A stretch of 64,000 bases of DNA. Source: Dyadobacter sp. CECT 9275. Its GTDB lineage: Bacteria > Bacteroidota > Bacteroidia > Cytophagales > Spirosomataceae. The stretch lies in the NCBI RefSeq assembly GCF_907164905.1, contig NZ_CAJRAF010000004.1:868001-932000 (forward strand), written 5' to 3'. Shown here piece after piece: positions 55,316 through 62,805 of the stretch; within the stretch, counting starts at the first letter, position 1; every line of letters starts with the position of its first letter. Below the pieces are notes generated by a model that worked only from the letters and a program-made list of their open reading frames with translations, did not search any database and was not told the origin of the DNA. Both the position numbers and the translations under genes were made by a program.

Positions 55316-56017
55316 TTACCATTCAATTTTTTTGCTGGACTTTTGCTTTTCCGCATACTGTCTTCTGCGGAGCTGGTAGATGTACTGGGCCTCATTTGTT
55401 TTCATGGCATCCAGTATGGCACGGGCCTGATCCTCCGTCATATTCATCGTTTTAAGGCTGTTCAGAAATTCTTCCTTCCTTGAATCCTTTACAATTTCCT
55501 GGTTTTGCTGCTCAGCCACTGCCGATTCCTCCACTTTATTCTTCACTTGTTTTTCAACCGATTGGGGTACAGGACCTTCATCGTTACCGGAATAATGGCT
55601 TTTTAAAAAAATATAATTAGCCCTGGCAACGTTGTTCCCGGTTTCCAGCCGGAGCGATTCCTTAAACGATTCCAATGCGGCCGCCGAATCCCCTTTGTTC
55701 ATTTGAATGAGCCCCACCTGGTTATTGGCAATGGATGAAATGGTCCTGTCCTGCGCATGCGCCAGGAGCGTATAATGTTTTAATGCCTGCTCCAGCTGTC
55801 CATTATAAAAATAGGAATGTGCCAGATTTAACCTGGCGGCCGGGTCCGAAAAAATAGATCCGTATGTAATTTGCTGATAAAGAATGGCGGATTTCTTGAA
55901 CTGCTTATTTTTAAATGCCCGCTCTGCAATAACCTTTCGCTCGTTTGTTTTGGTAATGGAGTCAAAAGTGCGGTTATCCCACACCCATAACATTACGTAA
56001 AGAATCAGAGCTGTCAT
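55316..56017 (-). CDS. TPR-repeat membrane protein (BatC/BatE-like)
   Basis: The 233-residue protein has an N-terminal membrane segment (about 1-14) and three TPR-like helix pairs (about 30-145: ERAFKNKQFKKSAILYQQI, LNLAHSYFYNGQLEQALKHY, NNQVGLIQMNKGDSAALES). A charged C-terminal part with a coiled-coil-like EEFLNSLKTMNMTEDQARAI ends the protein. It lies 41 bases after the VWA gene. The pair resembles the batA/batC part of the Bacteroides aerotolerance (Bat) operon. The function is inferred from context. Confidence 0.72.
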   Translation of the reverse strand: MTALILYVMLWVWDNRTFDSITKTNERKVIAERAFKNKQFKKSAILYQQITYGSIFSDPAARLNLAHSYFYNGQLEQALKHYTLLAHAQDRTISSIANNQVGLIQMNKGDSAAALESFKESLRLETGNNVARANYIFLKSHYSGNDEGPVPQSVEKQVKNKVEESAVAEQQNQEIVKDSRKEEFLNSLKTMNMTEDQARAILDAMKTNEAQYIYQLRRRQYAEKQKSSKKIEW

Positions 56018-56058
56018 TCCTTTTTTGACTTTTGCCCTACAAAAATAAGAATAGATCG

Positions 56059-57021
56059 TTACAACCGGAACGTTCCTATCGTAATTAAAACATCCATGAG
56101 TACTAAAACCAGGGCAGCTCCCAGAAAATAGTAGTACTTGTTGCTGTCCACCATCACGGTTCTGGCATTGATAAATGATCCTCTGGCACTGGTGATTTCG
56201 GCAATTAAAGGATCCATATCGTTACGGGTATTACTGAGTTCGTAGTATCCGCCTTTTGCGTTCAGTGAAAATCCAGAAAGAAAGTCTTCGTTCAGTTTTG
56301 TAATCACAAGCTTGCCTCTTTCATCTTTCAGCAGTCCGTTTTTACTTCGGATACTGGTACCTGCTTTGGTCCCTACCCCAACGGTATAAACACCTATACC
56401 GTATCGCCTCAAATTGTTAAACAAAGCCCCGGCGCAGTCCTTAGAATTTTCTCCGTCGGTAAAAAGAACCATCATTTTTGACCGCCCGTCTGGTTCGTCC
56501 CCATTGATCAGCCGGTTAAATGCCAGCTCAGCCGCACGGCACAAATTGGTACCACTGCCAGGAATCAGGTCCGTTTGCAAAGACTGGATAAATAATCCGA
56601 GAGCGTCGGCATCGTATGTAAGGGGGACCTGCACATAAGCATCATTGGAAAATACGATAATTCCAATGCGGTTGGCCTTCTGGTTTTCCACAAAACGGCT
56701 CAGCTCAAATTTTACCTTTTCCAGCCGCGAAGGAATCACATCGGCTGCATTCATGGACATCGAAAGGTCAACCACGAGATAGATATCTTTTCCTTGCGCT
56801 TTTATTTCCTGATCTGCTTCACCAAACGACGGCCCCAGCAGGCTAATCATCAAAAGTGCAAATGTTACCATCCGCAGAAATAATTTTATGATCAGGGTTC
56901 TGGCAGTGGTTTTAAGCTGGCGTGCTACCCTTACTGTGCGTATGATGTAGGCGATATAGAGGCAAATAAAAAAAAATATGAAAAAATATTCAGTCGTTCC
57001 AAGCGGGTAATTCCAGTTCAT
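56059..57021 (-). CDS. VWA-domain membrane protein (BatA/BatB-like)
   Basis: I use the ATG at 57021 (320 residues, MNWNYPLGTTEYFF), since the ATG at 57063 adds a polar leader before the membrane segments. Two hydrophobic segments lie at about 10-75, then a von Willebrand A domain (about 85-275), then a final membrane helix (about 292-312). The MIDAS metal site is intact: DLSMS (about 92-96), the threonine in GSGTNL and the aspartate in LFTDGEN. This topology is that of BatA/BatB. Only one VWA gene is present, with the TPR gene and purC following, so this is a reduced Bat-like set. Confidence 0.82.
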   Translation of the reverse strand: MNWNYPLGTTEYFFIFFFICLYIAYIIRTVRVARQLKTTARTLIIKLFLRMVTFALLMISLLGPSFGEADQEIKAQGKDIYLVVDLSMSMNAADVIPSRLEKVKFELSRFVENQKANRIGIIVFSNDAYVQVPLTYDADALGLFIQSLQTDLIPGSGTNLCRAAELAFNRLINGDEPDGRSKMMVLFTDGENSKDCAGALFNNLRRYGIGVYTVGVGTKAGTSIRSKNGLLKDERGKLVITKLNEDFLSGFSLNAKGGYYELSNTRNDMDPLIAEITSARGSFINARTVMVDSNKYYYFLGAALVLVLMDVLITIGTFRL

Positions 57022-57100
57022 AATGAACGTATTGTGTAATTTGATATCCCCAAAAATAGGCATTAAACGATTCTGACAAAGATTTTTTTTGTGGATTAAC

Positions 57101-57132
57101 TTGCTTTTCTGATTTACAACCCCCTATATTTG
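57101..57132 (+). promoter_or_regulatory. Candidate promoter of the tRNA-Ser/Pro/Arg cluster
   Basis: TTG at 57101-57103 and TATATTTG at 57125-57132 match the -33 TTTG and -7 TAnnTTTG elements with a 21-base spacer. The -7 element ends 19 bases before the first tRNA base. Confidence 0.65.
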
Positions 57133-57151
57133 CAACCCAGAACGGAAAGAA

Positions 57152-57238
57152 GGAGGGATGGGTGAGTGGCTGAAACCAGTAGTTTGCTAAACTGCCGTAC
57201 TCGCAAGGGTACCGCGGGTTCGAATCCCGCTTCCTCTA
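57152..57238 (+). tRNA. tRNA-Ser (GCU anticodon)
   Basis: An 87-base serine tRNA with a long variable arm (CGTACTCGCAAGGGTACC). The anticodon stem GTAGT/ACTGC encloses TTGCTAA, anticodon GCT. The T arm is GCGGG-TTCGAAT-CCCGC. The acceptor pairs GGAGGGA with TTCCTCT, leaving a G1-U72 wobble. CCA is not encoded. Confidence 0.92.
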
Positions 57239-57295
57239 CATCTGCTTCTGAACAGGTTAAAATGTCAAAATTCGGATGTTTGACCACACATAATT

Positions 57296-57370
<75 letters not shown>

Positions 57371-57376
57371 AATCAC

Positions 57377-57436
57377 AGTAGGCAGTAGGCCGTATGCAGA
57401 TTTTGACTGCGAACTGCTCACTGCCTACTTTTTTTT
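57377..57436 (+). terminator. Terminator-like hairpin after tRNA-Pro
   Basis: AGTAGGCAGT (57377-57386) pairs perfectly with ACTGCCTACT (57420-57429), followed by eight T residues. An inner hairpin GCAG/CTGC sits in the loop. It lies just before the tRNA-Arg relic. Confidence 0.75.
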
Positions 57437-57440
57437 AACC

Positions 57441-57519
57441 GGTCCCGTAGCTCACCGTGCGACGGCCGGCAGCATAGAGCAACTGCCTTCTAAGCAATAG
57501 GTCTTTGCTTAAAATAGAA
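57441..57519 (+). pseudogene. Decayed tRNA-Arg copy with GC-rich D-loop insert
   Basis: This segment repeats the downstream tRNA-Arg gene at an 83-base offset. GGTCCCGTAGCTCA and ATAGAGCAACTGCCTTCTAAGCA are identical to the real gene. The five D-loop bases GCTGG are replaced by 19 GC-rich bases (CCGTGCGACGGCCGGCAGC), one anticodon-stem base is changed (GCAGT to GCAAT), and the T arm and 3' acceptor strand are lost (TTTGCTTAAAATAG). A cloverleaf cannot form, so it is a tRNA pseudogene. Confidence 0.85.
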
Positions 57520-57523
57520 TAAC

Positions 57524-57597
57524 GGTCCCGTAGCTCAGCTGGATAGAGCAACTGCCTTCTAAGCAGTAGGTCTTTGGTTCGAATCCAAACGGGATCA
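57524..57597 (+). tRNA. tRNA-Arg (UCU anticodon)
   Basis: Acceptor GGTCCCG pairs with CGGGATC; the anticodon stem ACTGC/GCAGT encloses CTTCTAA, anticodon TCT. The T arm is TTTGG-TTCGAAT-CCAAA. The discriminator is A and CCA is not encoded. A terminator hairpin follows. Confidence 0.94.
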
Positions 57598-57610
57598 CTT
57601 GAAAATCAAG

Positions 57611-57639
57611 GACTTGACTTAACCGTCAAGTCTTTTTTT
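57611..57639 (+). terminator. Terminator after tRNA-Arg
   Basis: GACTTGAC (57611-57618) pairs with GTCAAGTC (57625-57632), followed by seven T residues. Confidence 0.9.
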
Positions 57640-57668
57640 ATTATAGGTACATACGGACTTGAGCGCAC

Positions 57669-57702
57669 GGATCAAGCCAAATTCTGGATCAAGCCAAATT
57701 CT
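57669..57702. repeat. 17-bp tandem duplication of the element's left terminus
   Basis: GGATCAAGCCAAATTCT occurs twice in direct succession (57669-57685 and 57686-57702). The outer copy abuts the target duplication, while the inner copy continues into the TTGGGGGG that matches the right end. Confidence 0.9.
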
Positions 57703-57724
57703 TGGGGGGAAGGAAATAGGGATT

Positions 57725-58717
57725 TCAGGCATATAGTTTGGATAGTCTGAACAGGAAGAATGAAATGTCCCTAACACCTCGCGATGTGGATCTAAATGCT
57801 TTGATTTTAGCGTTGAACGACTCCGCTGCGGCGTTGGTACTTCTATTGTTAAAGAAATTCAGGATGCCCAAATAATGCGTTTGAATAGACCTGGCAACCG
57901 TTTTGAAGGAATTTATCCCACAGTCCTCCACCTTGTTATACCACAATGCCAGCTTTTTAAAGGCCACTTCCTTTGAGCTGCAAGTCCTGAATATGATTCC
58001 CAAATTCAGCGATAAGTCATACGCTTCCTTAATAACCGGGTATTGAGCAAACAGTAATCTGGAACGAGTAAGTTGAGTGCTTGTCCACTTATCGTAGTGT
58101 TTAAATAGCAGATATCTACTTCTTGCTAACAATTGTTTAACTGTATCTCCGTTTTCAAGAACTTCAGGATCAAAGCTTATGCCCGCCTCCTTTGCAGCAA
58201 TAATCGCCTCATTTTCTTTATCCAGGGCTTCCCATCGGTACTTGATCCTGATTTCCTGTACCGCTTCATAAGCTAGTTTCTGTACGTGAAATCGATCAAT
58301 AACTCGGTGAGCTTTAACGAAACAACGCTTCACGATAAGGTTCATGTTGGCCGCCATATCCAGAGTTACCTCGCGAACTTTGTCCCGACACCGCTTAGGT
58401 ATCTTTTTTAAAACCTGGATAACAGTATCTGCCTGGGTGCCTTTTATCATCGCAACAAGGGACCCTTTTCTGCCCTTGGTTGCTTTATTTGTCACGATGG
58501 TATAAAGTTCTCCATTAGAAAGCGCAGTTTCGTCAATACTTAGATGCACGCCGGTGTTTTCTGAATACAACATCCAATCTTGGGCGTGTTCCTTTTGATC
58601 CCATTGCTGGTAATCACTGATGTGGTCTTTATACTGTTGTTGTAACTGTTTACCGTCCAGATGAAAGTATTTGCCAAGCTGGGAACAACTGACAGGGTTA
58701 TTATCAATACAGTCCTT
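57725..58717 (-). CDS. ISAon1-type transposase, catalytic part (ORF B)
   Basis: The frame opens after a TAA at 58718-58720 and runs 330 codons; the first ATG is at 58573, but conserved sequence (DNNPVSCSQLGKYFHLDGKQ) begins well upstream, so expression by frameshift or a non-ATG start is likely. The ISL3 DDE domain shows LSIDETALSNGELY with the first aspartate, VTLDMAANM with the second, VIDRFHVQKLA, and NNRSTNAAAESFNAKIKAFR with the glutamate near the C-terminus, ending in RGVRDISFFLFRL. It is apparently intact. Confidence 0.88.
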   Translation of the reverse strand, partial: KDCIDNNPVSCSQLGKYFHLDGKQLQQQYKDHISDYQQWDQKEHAQDWMLYSENTGVHLSIDETALSNGELYTIVTNKATKGRKGSLVAMIKGTQADTVIQVLKKIPKRCRDKVREVTLDMAANMNLIVKRCFVKAHRVIDRFHVQKLAYEAVQEIRIKYRWEALDKENEAIIAAKEAGISFDPEVLENGDTVKQLLARSRYLLFKHYDKWTSTQLTRSRLLFAQYPVIKEAYDLSLNLGIIFRTCSSKEVAFKKLALWYNKVEDCGINSFKTVARSIQTHYLGILNFFNNRSTNAAAESFNAKIKAFRSTSRGVRDISFFLFRLSKLYA

Positions 58718-59084
58718 TTAAAAAATCAGCGAACTCTCGAGTCATTCGAGTCCCCTGTTGTACAATATTCCAATCCCTGGTGATAATCTCGTCGGTCTCT
58801 CTGACTTCCCAGCGCCGACGCTTGATACAAAGCGTAACCTTTTGATTACGAATAGGAAAGTCCTGAATGTATATTTCGGGTAGAAAGCCTTTGGATTCTA
58901 ATTTTTTGTCTTCGTATTCGGCAGGAGGAAGGTTTTTCTCCTCAAGATAGATATTCAGGCCAGTGAGACCTTCAACAATTTTGGAAAGTTCGAAATATTC
59001 TAAAATACCTTCTGGCAATAGGAAACGGACTAGGGCTAAATAGGACTCTTGCAATGTGTTTAATATTGATTCATTGCAAAGCAA
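58704..59084 (-). CDS. ISAon1-type transposase N-terminal region (ORF A)
   Basis: The 126-residue frame matches the separate N-terminal region protein of ISAon1-like elements (LVRFLLPEGILEYFELS, CIKRRRWEV, GTRMTREFADFLKGLY). It overlaps the opening of ORF B by about 14 bases around TTTTTTAAAAGG. ORF B lies in the +1 frame relative to ORF A, so a fused product would need a +1 (or -2) shift inside that overlap. Confidence 0.82.
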   Translation of the reverse strand: MLCNESILNTLQESYLALVRFLLPEGILEYFELSKIVEGLTGLNIYLEEKNLPPAEYEDKKLESKGFLPEIYIQDFPIRNQKVTLCIKRRRWEVRETDEIITRDWNIVQQGTRMTREFADFLKGLY

Positions 59085-59422
59085 CTACTTTTTTTATCGC
59101 CCCCCAACTTTTCGGATTGATCCGAGCGCACCGGCGAAATTTTAGTTTTTCCATTCCCGGCTTCTTCAGAAAGTTCAATACTTTTCTTGTCCAGACATTT
59201 TTTTTACAAAATAATTTCCCCTAATTTGTATCCATTCAATGTCGCTTGGTATATCCGAAAGACGCCAGCAGATCCCTGATTTTTTATGGACGAGTTTCAT
59301 CCCGCTCTTCGAAAAATCAGACTTGGCACACGGCTCAGACCGCTTTCGAAAACCCGAGCGGCATTGTTTTTTCTGGCTGTTTTCCCTAACCTCATAGAAC
59401 CCAATTATTGAGCATATCCATC

Positions 59423-60199
59423 ATGTTTAAGGATAAGGTCGTGTTTATTACCGGAGCGGCAAGTGGTATTGGTCTGGCCCTTGGACAGGAGTTTGCAAAA
59501 CAGGGAGCCCAGGTCATTATCACCGACCTGAATACCGAAAAAGTAATTGCGGCTGCCGCGTCGCTCAAAGAAAACGGCTGGAACGTAACCGGCCTTGGAT
59601 GCGATGTGACACGGGAAGAAGCCATTTTATCTGCACTGAACAAGGTCGTCGACATTTTCGGACGGATTGACATTCTGATCAACAATGCCGGGATGCAGTA
59701 TATCTCTACTGTTGAAGAATTCCCGACCGCTCAGTTTGAACTAATGATCAGAATCATGCTCACGGCTCCATTTATAGCCACAAAGCATGTGTTTCCCATC
59801 ATGAAAAAACAGCACTGCGGACGCATTATCAACATGGCTTCCATCAATGGCCTGGTTGGTTTTGCGGGAAAAGCGGCCTATAATAGCGCCAAGCATGGAG
59901 TGATCGGGCTCACAAAAGTAACTGCACTGGAAGGTGCGGCCTTTGGAATAACAGTAAACGCAGTTTGTCCGGGTTACGTGGATACACCACTTGTCCAAAA
60001 TCAGCTCGAATCGCTGGCTCAAACCAGAAACATACCGCTGGAAAAGGTAATGGAAGAAGTGATCTATCCGCTCGTCCCCCAGAAAAGGCTTTTGGCTGTA
60101 CAGGAAATCTCTGATTACGTTTTATTTCTGGCAAGCGAAAAGGCAGGCGGAATCACTGGCCAAGCGGTTGTTATTGATGGTGGGTACACAGCCCAGTGA
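59423..60199 (+). CDS. 3-hydroxybutyrate dehydrogenase-like SDR
   Basis: I start at the ATG at 59423 (258 residues, the usual length) rather than a TTG 15 bases earlier. The NAD-binding motif GAASGIG is at about 10-16, NNAG follows near residue 86, and the catalytic Ser-Tyr-Lys set is seen in INMASINGLVGFAGKAAYNSAKH. The C-terminal VCPGYVDTPLVQNQ, QEISDYVLFLASEKAGGITG and DGGYTAQ are typical of 3-hydroxybutyrate dehydrogenase, which interconverts 3-hydroxybutyrate and acetoacetate. The gap back to the IS element is 291 bases with no gene. Confidence 0.88.
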   Translation: MFKDKVVFITGAASGIGLALGQEFAKQGAQVIITDLNTEKVIAAAASLKENGWNVTGLGCDVTREEAILSALNKVVDIFGRIDILINNAGMQYISTVEEFPTAQFELMIRIMLTAPFIATKHVFPIMKKQHCGRIINMASINGLVGFAGKAAYNSAKHGVIGLTKVTALEGAAFGITVNAVCPGYVDTPLVQNQLESLAQTRNIPLEKVMEEVIYPLVPQKRLLAVQEISDYVLFLASEKAGGITGQAVVIDGGYTAQ

Positions 60200-60392
60200 T
60201 ATTAAGGCCGCTTTAAGCTCCTGCCCGTCTGCCAGGCCTCTTCTTTTCGGTCAAACCTGGCCCTAAACAGGACCACCACGCCCTGGGCTCCCTCTGTATC
60301 CGACAGGATATCTAAAAAATTCCCTCGTTTCGGTGACTTCCCGGGCAAAAGATAGTCTTAGCACAAAGGTTACATCACACTATCCGCCTGAA

Positions 60393-61019
60393 ATGATGAA
60401 AAACGAAGATTCTCTTTGGAAGTCGAGGCTGCAAATAACATTCACCAACTTTTTACATTCCTACTATCCGTCTCTGGCCGAGACCATTGACTTCAGGAAA
60501 AAATTTGAATGGCTGGACCAAGAGCTGGAACAGGTTTCGCTCGCTGACAACGGACCTTCCGTTCCACCCCAGGTTAACAAACTGGTGAAAGTGTTTAATG
60601 AAAACGGAGAAGAACAGTGGATACTCATCCATCTGGCATTGCAGGGCAGTGATGACAAGGATGTGGCGGAACGGCTGTTTACCTACTATTACCGGATTTT
60701 TACAACCTATCACAAACCCATAACCGTTTTCACCCTATCCCCGGACGACAATCCTTCTGCCCGGCTGCATGAAAATCCGGCTCTTTCTGTTTTTAATACT
60801 TTAAAGCTTTGTAATCAGTACAAAGAGCATCTGCTGAAAATAGATAACCCCGTGGCTATGCTGGTAGCTGCATTTCAGGCCTTACCGGAAAACGGCGTTC
60901 GTAAGAGCATCTCCCCTGCCCCCCCAAATGGATTGGTTTTGCATAAGATTCAACAAAAAGTAAATCTGATGATTAATGTCGGTCGTGCATTTTCGGTGAG
61001 GTATACCAACCCGTTTTAA
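60393..61019 (+). CDS. Rpn-like PD-(D/E)XK protein with altered active site
   Basis: I start at the ATG at 60393 (208 residues); a GTG at 60333 is possible. The sequence follows the Rpn/'cytosolic protein' family: FEWLDQELEQV, then VNKLVKVFNENGEEQWILIHLALQ, then RLFTYYYRIFTTYHKPITVF. In active relatives the two middle segments read VDKLVKV and HIEVQ, supplying the nuclease Asp and Glu-x-Gln. Here they read VNKLVKV and HLALQ, so both acidic residues are missing. The protein is also shorter at the C-terminus than most relatives. It is probably inactive as a nuclease. Confidence 0.7.
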   Translation: MMKNEDSLWKSRLQITFTNFLHSYYPSLAETIDFRKKFEWLDQELEQVSLADNGPSVPPQVNKLVKVFNENGEEQWILIHLALQGSDDKDVAERLFTYYYRIFTTYHKPITVFTLSPDDNPSARLHENPALSVFNTLKLCNQYKEHLLKIDNPVAMLVAAFQALPENGVRKSISPAPPNGLVLHKIQQKVNLMINVGRAFSVRYTNPF

Positions 61020-61094
61020 GAAACTGTTATTCAGCAGTATAATAAAAATATTAAAAATTATAAACAAATGACTAGGTTTTAATCTCAGATCCGT

Positions 61095-61102
61095 TACTTT
61101 TG
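61095..61102 (+). promoter_or_regulatory. Candidate -7 element for tRNA-Asp
   Basis: TACTTTTG matches TAnnTTTG exactly, 37 bases before the tRNA. A matching -33 TTTG is not obvious. Confidence 0.55.
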
Positions 61103-61139
61103 CACCACGTTTTCACCATAACGATGGCAAAAATGAAAC

Positions 61140-61213
61140 GGTTTGGTAGTTCAGCTGGTTAGAATACATGCCTGTCACGCATGGGGTCGCGGGTTCGAGT
61201 CCCGTCCAGACCG
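61140..61213 (+). tRNA. tRNA-Asp (GUC anticodon)
   Basis: Acceptor GGTTTGG pairs with CCAGACC; the anticodon stem CATGC/GCATG encloses CTGTCAC, anticodon GTC. The T arm is GCGGG-TTCGAGT-CCCGT. The discriminator is G as expected for tRNA-Asp. CCA is not encoded. Confidence 0.95.
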
Positions 61214-61878
61214 CAGATTACATTTTCAAAATGCTTAAAACCCTGTTTAATTTATTTAAACAGGGTTTTTCTTTTGGGATAGACTACCAAAATATTCAAA
61301 AATGCCCAAAATTAAAGTGCGTCTTTTGTAAGACAAAAAAGACGCACTGAAAAGCATACAATTATCTGACATACAATATCTTAATAAGATTTACATCTTG
61401 TTTCGCTAAGGCGGAGTTCGACCTTTGTTTAACTCTAAATGTTTGTGATTATGTTGAAAAAAGTTTCGGACTGCTCTTCTTCTTGAAACAGCCCAAATCC
61501 TCCTATGTTTACAAAACTAATTGATTATCAGGATAAAAGTCAGATTTCTGCTATAAAGTGATAAAAGGGTGAGAGCAGATACAAACCTCAATAACTCATG
61601 AAGTATATTGTTTTCTAGAAATTGCCTCATCCTTTTTATCTTTTCGAGTCTGAACAGAATGTAAGGAGTTGAGCATCGCTCATTATCCAGAATATCCAGC
61701 CCGGAGACAACTATGTTAACGTTTTCTTCTATTTTATTTGGAACAAAACTGGTCGAAGAGGGCGTGCTGTTAATAATGTAATTTGATAGCTGCAAATAGC
61801 AAGCTCATAAGAAATCAAATAGAATTTGCGTTGAAAATGTGGATCAATAAATATTAGTCAGCTAAATCAATCAATCGT
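61214..61878. other. Non-coding stretch between tRNA-Asp and split lipoprotein gene
   Basis: After the tRNA terminator comes another hairpin (AGTGCGTCTTTT 61316-61327 with AAAAGACGCACT 61337-61348). A 92-codon minus frame at 61517-61795 has no recognisable domain and is not supported. The sequence is AT-rich compared with the core genes, in keeping with acquired DNA. Confidence 0.5.
61238..61272 (+). terminator. Terminator after tRNA-Asp
   Basis: AAACCCTGTTTAA pairs with TTAAACAGGGTTT across a short loop, followed by T residues. It lies about 25 bases after the tRNA. Confidence 0.88.
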
Positions 61879-61947
61879 ATGTACAAAGTGGTACAGATAT
61901 TTGTAAGGAGATGCTTATTGTTTTTGGGTTGGTTTATCGTCTTTTTA

Positions 61948-62805
61948 GAGCGTGTTTGGGAATTGAGAAGAATAGAGATCGTACCATCTTTGCAGTGACC
62001 AAACGTTAAAGAGTTGATTAAACAGTATATTAGACTGACCGATCTCCAATGGGGTGCAATATCGGTATTTTTGGATACAAAACGTAAGCGGAAATTGAAT
62101 CTGCGGGATGTTATAGATGCGATTTTCTACATTTTAAGAACAGGTTGTCAGTGGCGAAACTTACCCGATAGCTATCCTCCCTGGCAGGCCATATTTTGGT
62201 ATTTTTCCAAATGGAAAAAGTCAAATATTTTCGCAGAAATTAATATTGCCCTCAATAAGCTCGATAGAAAAAACAATGGCAGAGATGAAAATCCTGCTAT
62301 ATTTAGCGCTGATAGCCAATCAGTTAAATTGGCTCCAATGATTTGGGAGAACCGTGGATTGGACGCCCACAAAAAAGTAAATGGGAGAAAAAGACAATTT
62401 CTCGTTGACAGTGGTGGAAGGCTTTGGTTTGCCAAAGTACATGCTGCAAACATACATGACGGTGCAGCTGCATTAGGATTTATGCCAGACATTATTTGCC
62501 AAAACGAGCGCTTGGTTAAAATTTATGGTGACCAGGCGTATGCAGGAGTTTTCGCAGACGAGATTGAAAAACATAAGATCAAATTTGAAAAAGCTGCTAA
62601 GCCCGAATCAACGAAAGGCTTTATTCCGGTTGCCAAAAGATGGGTAGTCGAGAGAACTATTGCTTGGTCTAATTTCTTTAGAAGAATTGTCAAGGATTAT
62701 GAGTATACCGTCACATCCAGTGTAGGATGGCTGTATTTAGCGAATATTCAAATCATGTTACAACGAATTTACTCAACAGACAAAATATAATTCCCAAACA
62801 CGCTC
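61948..62805 (+). mobile_element. Complete IS5-family element (IS1031-like)
   Basis: An 858-base element with perfect 17-bp terminal inverted repeats (GAGCGTGTTTGGGAATT at 61948-61964, reverse complement at 62789-62805). A 3-bp target duplication TTA flanks it (61945-61947 and 62806-62808), fitting the TNA target of the IS1031 subgroup. It contains one complete transposase gene. Perfect ends and a clean target duplication suggest recent insertion. Confidence 0.95.
62014..62790 (+). CDS. IS5-family transposase
   Basis: The 258-residue DDE transposase begins at a TTG (IKQYIRLTDLQWGAISVFL). The N-terminal DUF4096-like domain has RNLPDSYPPWQAIFWYF; the catalytic aspartates are in FSADSQSVKLAP (about residue 93) and KIYGDQAYAGVF (about 173), and the glutamate is in KRWVVERTIAWSNFFRR (about 214). 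All three are present and the frame is unbroken, so it is likely active. Confidence 0.93.
   Translation: MIKQYIRLTDLQWGAISVFLDTKRKRKLNLRDVIDAIFYILRTGCQWRNLPDSYPPWQAIFWYFSKWKKSNIFAEINIALNKLDRKNNGRDENPAIFSADSQSVKLAPMIWENRGLDAHKKVNGRKRQFLVDSGGRLWFAKVHAANIHDGAAALGFMPDIICQNERLVKIYGDQAYAGVFADEIEKHKIKFEKAAKPESTKGFIPVAKRWVVERTIAWSNFFRRIVKDYEYTVTSSVGWLYLANIQIMLQRIYSTDKI

Larger units (their letters stand above)
57669..59123 (-). mobile_element. Complete ISL3-family element, ISAon1-type
   Basis: A 1455-base element bounded by an 8-bp target duplication GAGCGCAC (57661-57668 and 59124-59131), as expected for ISL3. Its ends form an imperfect inverted repeat: left GGATCAAGCC followed further in by TTGGGGGG, right (reverse complement) GGATCAATCCGAAAAGTTGGGGGG. 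It carries two transposase frames on the minus strand. It sits between the tRNA cluster and the hydroxybutyrate dehydrogenase gene and interrupts no visible gene. Confidence 0.9.

Noticed and set aside
61140..61213. Prophage or island attachment repeat of the tRNA-Asp 3' end
   Set aside because: No second copy of the tRNA 3' end is visible within the window and no integrase gene is present.
61517..61795. 92-codon minus-strand frame left of the IS5 element
   Set aside because: There is no family resemblance, promoter or neighbour logic. It could be a remnant of acquired DNA, but the evidence is too weak to call it.
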